This document shows, in pieces, positions 58,470-64,000 of a DNA stretch of 64,000 nt. This DNA is from Rhododendron vialii (Eukaryota; Streptophyta; Magnoliopsida; Ericales; Ericaceae), in the NCBI RefSeq assembly GCF_030253575.1, contig NC_080561.1:28432564-28496563 (forward strand), in the 5' to 3' direction. The notes beneath the pieces are model-generated. The model saw only the letters and a program-made list of their open reading frames with translations. It did no database searches and was not told the DNA's origin. Positions within the stretch are counted from its first letter, which is position 1. Each line of letters opens with the position of its first letter. The translations under genes and the position numbers were made by a program.

Positions 58470-58690
58470 GTTTTTTTTCTTTTGTCTTTATTCAAATTTA
58501 TTTCGCATTTATTAATTATGCGTCAAATTTTTGTGAATTCTTGATTCGTCTCGATAAAAGGAATTAAAAAAGTAAAAAATTATGACTTTTACCAATTTTA
58601 TTTTCAAGTCGGTCATTCTCGTTTATAGCAACGGCTTCCCCTCCTCTTCTTCTTCTTCTTCTTCTTCTTCTCCTCCTCTTCGTGTGTGTT
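58470..58690. repeat. Dispersed TTGATTCGTC family copy and (TTC)n tract
   Basis: TCAAATTTTTGTGAATTC and TTGATTCGTCTCGATAAAAG (58520-58560) mark the family; a TTC/TCC triplet run follows at about 58635-58680. Confidence 0.6.
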
Positions 58691-59339
58691 AAACCTTTTG
58701 ATTTAGATGAAAATTGGAGCTTCCAAGTTTCGATTGACTGCGAGTTCTGATCGACAACGAGCTCATTAACGAGTTCCTCAGATGACAACCATCTGGATAG
58801 AAGATTGGGTTTTGGGTATGGCCGTATGGGTGTACCGGTAGTAACACACACATTTTTCGATAATATTTTGTAATATCTAAAATAGGAAAAATTTAATATT
58901 TTAATAGATGATAGATAGTATTGTTATAGCGTTGACAGAGATGTAGGTAGGTAAAGGAAAAATGTGCATTGTTCACTAGCACTATTAGTTCAAATTTTGT
59001 CCAAACGGTGTACATGCTCTTGGATACAGAAATTATTGTTGCACTCTACTTTTTCATTGACTTTCAACACTAAAATTACGCCAAGAAAAATATTAGACGA
59101 AAAAAATGTGGGGTGCACTTATAAAAAAGTCGAATGCAAAAAATTACCCTTTAGATAAAGGCATTTTTGCAAAATAAATCGAAAACAAGAAGACATATGT
59201 ATGATTTTTCAACTAATAATGTTGTTAAATCGATGTAATCAAACATAATACGCTGAGGTGGATTTTGCTGGGGGCCAGTTACATTACCCAAATAATAGTA
59301 TATTTATATAAATTGAAAATAGTAGCCGTTCCGATATGT

Positions 59340-59400
59340 TTTATTAGGGCCCAAAACGAAAGGATTCGACCGTTACATCTTAAAACTATCCGTTACCAAA
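59340..59400 (+). promoter_or_regulatory. Candidate G2/M (MSA-like) promoter boxes of TAN1
   Basis: CCGTTAC occurs at 59370-59376 and 59390-59396, that is two inverse AACGG cores 20 bases apart, about 210-230 bases before the TAN1 ATG. AACGG is the core bound by three-repeat MYBs at mitosis-specific activator elements. A GGGCCC element lies at 59347-59352. The flanks match the full MSA consensus only partly. Functional role is inferred. Confidence 0.4.
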
Positions 59401-59488
59401 GTATCCTCCTCCTTCCTAGTCATAGGCGTTGAAACATGAATCCCCCTTTGTTTTGACATTCACTTCGGAGACAAACTGAGTTCCCCTC

Positions 59489-59491
<3 letters not shown>

Positions 59492-59520
<29 letters not shown>
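59492..59520. repeat. (GA)n microsatellite in the TAN1 5' region
   Basis: About 14 GA units lie about 85 bases upstream of the ATG, probably in or near the leader. Confidence 0.85.
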
Positions 59521-59522
<2 letters not shown>

Positions 59523-59602
59523 CTCCAAATCCCACTTTTACTCTATCAAATCCCCCAAATCATCCCACCGCACTTATTCTGCTTTCCTTATAATTTGCAA
59601 AA

Positions 59603-60083
59603 ATGGTAGCAAGAACCCCACCAAAGCTGAGGAGAATGGTGGCTCCTCTCAACCCCACTCTTCTCAGAGAAACATTGGACAAGGTACAAATCTCTCTCTC
59701 TCTCTCTCTCTAAAAGTGTATATATTTTGTTGGTAATTATGTGGGAATATTGTTTGTGAAGGTGGATAAGTGTATGGCTAGATTGCAAGAGCTACAGTAC
59801 ACGGTTTCAGGTGGGACGAAAGTGATCTCAGGTGTGAGCCTAAGTCCTCGCAGTACCAGGGGTTATCTGAGAACAAGCCTCAGGTGCAAACAGGAGTCTT
59901 TGAGGTACCAATTTTCGCTATTTCAGTTTTCCCAGCTGATGTTTGAGACAAAATTCCTTCTTGTTTTTTGATCACTTGCACACAAGTTCAAATGGGTTTC
60001 CCCTGATTTTGCTCTTCGTTTTGAAGGATCAAGAATTCCAATCCTCGGAAATCTTCACCTGGGAAGTTGCCTACGAATACAGG

Positions 60084-60114
<31 letters not shown>

Positions 60115-61464
60115 CGTATTCACTTACAGATGCATGATTAATCAAAATGGCATCTGGGTTCTCTCTAAATTGCCCCCTCAAATTCTCTACACCGAGAAAT
60201 TGGTGTACCTCTGTATATTTTGGATAGTTAGATTGTGTGAGAATTTTTGTGTTTTGTAAAATTTTTATGTGATTCAAAAGCAGGAAATACTGAGAGATAG
60301 AGGAATTTCGGTACAGGGGAATTGAACTCATTGAATTGCCAATTCCTCAAATTATATCAACAATTTCTCAGATAATGACAAAATTATAGGATTTCTTACC
60401 AGGGTTGATCCACCGGCCTTTGGAACACAATTGTGTCTGAAATCATTGAATGTGTGTGGCCCATGTGGTTCCAAACATAGTTGTGCCTGAAACTGTGTTC
60501 TAAAGTTTTGCACTTAGCATTACTCTATTTGGTTACACTACTTGTGAATATCTTTTAAAGATTATAATCGAAAAGTGTCCCACAACAATTCTTTTGGATC
60601 CGCCACTGGTTCTTACACAAAGCATTTTTTCATGAAATTCTAGTTCTAAAGTACTTCATAACAGGGGAGTGGAGAAGAATGTCGTTGCCGGCAATGCTCG
60701 TCGGAGAAACGGTCGGAGAAATCCTACAAGCAAGCCAATTCGCCAGAGAAATAGTAGCAGCAGTATCTTCCAAAACAAAAAAAACCCCACCCCACTCCTC
60801 CGACCCGAAAACACCGATCGACTTCCGTCGAAAAAACCAGAGACCAACAAACCCCGAAAACTCCGAAATCCGCGCCCGGAGAAAGAGAGAGAAACAAGTA
60901 ACGTCCCGATCAACCCGATCGTCCATTTCCCCGTCCCTCCAACGGGCCAAATCCCGCATCGATTTCGTATCTTCGCCTCTCCACAAGAGAGAAATCGACA
61001 AGGAAAATTTTATGGAAAACAGAGTAAACAGAGTATCGCCGAGGAACCGGCCGTGGGCTAGAAAAACAGTTCTGTTTCCCAACCCATTGTTCCATTCGTC
61101 ACCCAACTCGAAGACCCACAAGTTCTGCAAGACAAAGTCGCCGATCATCGCCAGGAATCGGCTGGCGACCCCGCACAAGTTCTTGATCAAGACGAAGTCG
61201 CCCCCGCGAATCAAGAAGAGCCCGATTCTCTCGATCTCTCCGGTGAGGCCCACGAGCAGGAATTCGTCGAAAGAGTCGGTGGCGGGGAAGTTGAGAAGGT
61301 CGTTCTCGCCGTCGAGGTTGGCGAGCAGATTGGTTTCACCGTTGAAGAGTAGGAAGTTGGTGCAGAGAAGTAGTGATGGAGGTGGTGGGATGACGATGGC
61401 GATGAGTGGACTTAAACAGCGTCCGATTTTGACTCCAGTGCGATTTTCTGTTCGAAGAATCTGA
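59603..61464 (+). CDS. TAN1: TANGLED1, microtubule-binding division-plane protein
   Basis: Four exons join in frame: 59603-59683, 59762-59904, 60027-60082 and 60665-61464, giving 359 residues. The start MVARTPPK and the N-terminal block [18 protein letters not shown] and [20 protein letters not shown] are highly characteristic of TANGLED, as are [14 protein letters not shown] and the C-terminal SGLKQRP...FSVRRI. The protein is very basic and Ser/Pro/Arg-rich after exon 3, with repeated SPxR-type motifs ([12 protein letters not shown]). TANGLED binds microtubules, works with POK kinesins and marks the cortical division site from preprophase band to cytokinesis. All introns are GT-AG; introns 1 and 3 begin within a few bases of (CT)n tracts. 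It is shorter than the Arabidopsis protein as I recall it (about 470 residues), with fewer C-terminal repeats. Confidence 0.95.
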
Positions 61465-62544
61465 AGGGCATATATATATATCTGTTTGATTTTGTTGATT
61501 CTGTTTGTTTGAAGATTGGATTGATGATTCTGTTTTGTGTGTTTTGTGGTTTTTTACCTCTGTTTTTTATTTTGGGGTGATATTTTCTTGATGTCCATAG
61601 TTATTTTATTCATAAAGTATATTCCTTCTTCGGTGTGGTATATGATTTGAATTTCTCCCCCCAAGTTAATCAGTTCTTCCCTAAATATAATTTTGTTTAC
61701 CCTCCTTTAAAGAATGTGAACAATATCTTTCTTGTGTAAAATCCGCGGATTCAATATATTTTTTGGTAATAATAAGTTGGCGCTACTCACAAAATTTTCA
61801 CCATTCACAAAGAGAGCTATGTTCACCCTTATTTTTATTCGTGTTACATGTTTGTATTGTGATGGAACTCTTTTTCAATGCTATTGTGAGGTATCCTATA
61901 AATAGAAAAACATCTCCTAATTTAAAAAAACATCTCCTAAACATTGGCGTATATTAAAATGGAATCCTGAAAGTGTTATGCGCATTAACAAGAAAATGCG
62001 TACTTGTAGTATGGCAAACAACCCTCTACAGGAGCAGGCGCAAACAACCACAACATAAACATGCCACAACTTTTCACTCAATATCTTACATACATGGCAA
62101 GAACTTCCTATCTGTAAAACATTGCAAACAATGCAGAAAATAAAGCACGCAAATTCATCCTCCAAGTAACACTAAAAGGAATTCACCAAGCTGAGATTTA
62201 ATAATTGCAAAAAACAAAAAAAAAAACAAATGAATCCAAAAAGTCCTGCTCAAGAACCACCAACCGCTTCATGTGTCAAAACCCATCAATAGAAAAACAG
62301 CCCACCCATCATGTTCCAGTAATAAGATTAAACCCTCATCAAGCCACATGAGCCCATATGGTAACTTGTCAAGGTGAGCTACTTTTTTTATCCTGAAGTT
62401 GCTATTTTCTACAAAAGAGGCATCTTGAGAAACACAACTATGTTGGGACCCGAAAATGAAGCCTGAGTTGCTGTGGAACTCGGGCTGCTTGAATCTTCAG
62501 TCTTTTTACTGAAGGCATTCTTCGCAGAAACCATTCAGAGTCCT
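61465..62544. other. Convergent spacer between TAN1 and MIRO
   Basis: No gene is seen. The first few hundred bases should hold the TAN1 3' UTR (TATATATAT near 61470), and the part next to 62545 the MIRO 3' UTR. Confidence 0.5.
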
Positions 62545-63513
62545 TTAACTTGAGGCATTCTTTCTTGCAGCATACACGCGGTAAGCTGCCAATCCAACAA
62601 TGGCAACAGCAGCTCCAACTGTAGTGGTAGAGAGAAAAGGTTAAACTAATTGAAGCGGAAGAAAATATTGCAGCATCACATCCACGATGAAGAAAAAACG
62701 AATGGAGAGAGAGACAACATCAGGATGGGCCATAGCTCAAAGTAAAGACAGACATTCACTCAAAAAAATTATTGCTTTGTCCAAAACTATAAATATAAAG
62801 TCAGTTCCAATATGAGAGTAGCATCTACAGGCATCCAAATCAAGAAAGTTCAGCGTCCAATACAATGGGGCCACTCAAGATATAGGATATAAAAGACGTT
62901 TTCTTTTTCCAACTCAAGTTGTTACGTATGGATAGACCCGAAGGAGCTGATAGCACCTAGGAAGTTTTGAACCCAAGACCTTAGGAGGGAGCAAACCCCT
63001 AAGGCGCCTTGACCACCGGACTAACCCCTTGGGTTTTTAAAAAAGGACACATTGATGACCTTTGATACAAAGTTCATGCCTCAAGACTTTTTGATATGGC
63101 AAATTAGTGATATTAGGTCCATACATTTAACATGATTTCAAAAAAAGTAACCCAAATTTAAAATTTTGAAAACAAATGCACAATAGTAATAACCACCGCA
63201 CTCAATAGGACTAAAGCAGCGCTTAGCAGAAAAGTATAAAAACAACGTCACAACAGCCCTCGAGAAAGATCTTAAAAAAGGAATCAGAACTTAGGAGCCC
63301 AATTGCTACAAATTGTACAGGTTTACCTGATACAAACATCAGAGAGCGGTTAACAAGCCGGTGGTACTGCTTGCGACTTTTCCCAGCTTCAGTTTCAGGA
63401 ATGCTCAAATGAGGATGCTCTGCAGCACTGACAATTCTAAGGAACACGTCATTAAAATCTCTCAACCTGTTGCTGACAGGTATAGGAGCCTCTATTCCCA
63501 TATCCTGACTTAC
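62545..63513 (-). CDS. MIRO: MIRO mitochondrial Rho GTPase, C-terminal exons (partial)
   Basis: The last two exons are visible: 63327-63513 (starting VSQDMGIEAPIPV) and 62545-62618, joined in frame as FVS|VGAAVAIVGLAAYR. They contain the conserved LSIPETEAGKSRKQYHRLVN segment of the second GTPase domain end and the tail anchor VGAAVAIVGLAAYRVYAARK with a short basic C-terminus (stop at 62545-62547). MIROs are anchored by this tail in the outer mitochondrial membrane; plant members affect mitochondrial morphology, pollen and embryo development and ER contacts. The GTPase and EF-hand parts lie beyond the right edge; no upstream exon was found between 63514 and 64000, so that intron exceeds 480 bases. 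Neighbour order matches Arabidopsis MIRO3-TAN1 as I recall it. Confidence 0.92.
62890..63040 (-). mobile_element. tRNA-derived SINE, family 1 copy C, truncated (MIRO intron)
   Basis: On the minus strand it reads CCAAGGGGTTAGTCCGGTGG (A box) and GGTCTTGGGTTCAAAAC (B box), then GTGCTATCAGCTCC as in copies A and B. The 3' third is missing beyond TCTATCCATACG. No clear target duplication. Confidence 0.65.
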
Positions 63514-63824
63514 CTATGAAAGCAAAAATTGCAGAAAAACATGTTAATAGTGTCAACAACCATCAAGGAACAACGTCACCATGTAAGTGATGTTGGGGTC
63601 TTCCTAGAGTCTTATTTCTACTATTACGGAACTAACATGCAGAAAACAAAGCAAGAAAAAAAGTAGTTTCACATAAATAAAAAACACAGAGATTGAATCC
63701 AAATTACAAGTAACATGCTCAGTGAATATCCTTGTCCTCAAATATAGACAAAAAAATAAATATGCTATAAGCCTGTACCGAACATGTACAGAAGTACTCG
63801 CAAACCTCCTACTAAGATTAACTG

Positions 63825-63867
63825 GCATACATCTTCTTCTTTTTTTTTGGTGATCCGCATACATCTT
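63825..63867. repeat. Micro-insertion with 11-bp direct repeat
   Basis: GCATACATCTT occurs at 63825-63835 and 63857-63867 and encloses 21 bases with a T-run. This has the form of an extremely truncated retrotransposition event (poly(A) plus target duplication), although simple slippage cannot be excluded. Confidence 0.5.
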
Positions 63868-64000
63868 TTCAGTCAGCCTCACTAATTTGGAGTCCTGATT
63901 TAAAACCAATAGAGGCAAAACCAATAACTTATGGTAGTATCACTAATGATACTTGGCCATAAGGTCAAAACGTACTAGATCCCAAATCTCCAATACGATC

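Noticed and set aside
60630-61253. 207-codon open frame on the minus strand
   Set aside because: It is antisense to TANGLED1 exon 4; the plus-strand frame has clear family motifs and correct splice joins.
1-64000. CRISPR arrays, bacterial operons, phage, toxin-antitoxin or rRNA genes
   Set aside because: None present; repeats have transposon-type ends or microsatellite structure, and genes are spliced plant genes.

Overview
The window is nuclear DNA of a flowering plant, very probably a eudicot. The evidence is GT-AG split genes of plant-only families (TANGLED, PsbP-domain lumen protein, isoprenylated HMA protein, SRC2-type C2 protein, plant PWWP protein), AT-rich gene-poor spacers, and a dense load of plant transposons (hAT, Tourist-like, Stowaway-like and MULE MITEs, tRNA-derived SINEs, L1 remnants, solo LTRs). 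The species cannot be named from the sequence. Most DNA is repeat-derived; eight genes take up the rest, one of them cut by the right window edge.

Layout. 0-1.1 kb: the end of a retroelement- or pararetrovirus-like ORF, followed by a 35S-like promoter module. 1.1-6.7 kb: repeat-rich spacer with an L1 tail. 6.7-8.4 kb: HIPP-type metal-binding isoprenylated protein (-). 8.7-17.3 kb: a nest of MITEs, a 2.1-kb MULE, SINEs, LINE tails and an inverted second copy of the 35S-like module. 18.1-18.4 kb: small single-pass membrane/coiled-coil protein (+). 20.3-28.2 kb: ATG18a, a five-exon PROPPIN (-). 29.2-33 kb: compound microsatellite, LTR-like element, decayed coding remnants and one orphan exon. 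35.0-35.9 kb: SRC2-like C2 protein, intronless (-). 36-39.4 kb: spacer with MITEs. 39.5-45.4 kb: PWWP protein of the PDP1/PDP2 type (-). 45.7-49.9 kb: foldback elements, a 250-bp duplication and a 5'-truncated L1 interrupted by a hAT MITE. 50.1-54.9 kb: PsbP-domain lumen protein, PPD7-like (-). 55.9-58.35 kb: solo LTR with a perfect 5-bp target duplication. 59.6-61.5 kb: TANGLED1 (+). 62.5-64 kb: last two exons of a MIRO GTPase (-), convergent with TANGLED1.

The genes are not an operon and do not form one pathway: autophagy, chromatin, cell-division-plane, mitochondrial, thylakoid and metal/calcium-related genes lie side by side. The right half (PWWP, PPD7, TAN, MIRO) matches, from memory, an Arabidopsis chromosome 3 block (At3g05310 to At3g05430) and part of its chromosome 5 duplicate, so it looks like a conserved ancestral segment whose introns and spacers have expanded by transposition. 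I found no new enzymatic or defence system. The most informative observations are target-site duplications that date nested insertions, two inverted near-identical promoter modules, and tRNA-like Pol III motifs inside hAT MITEs.
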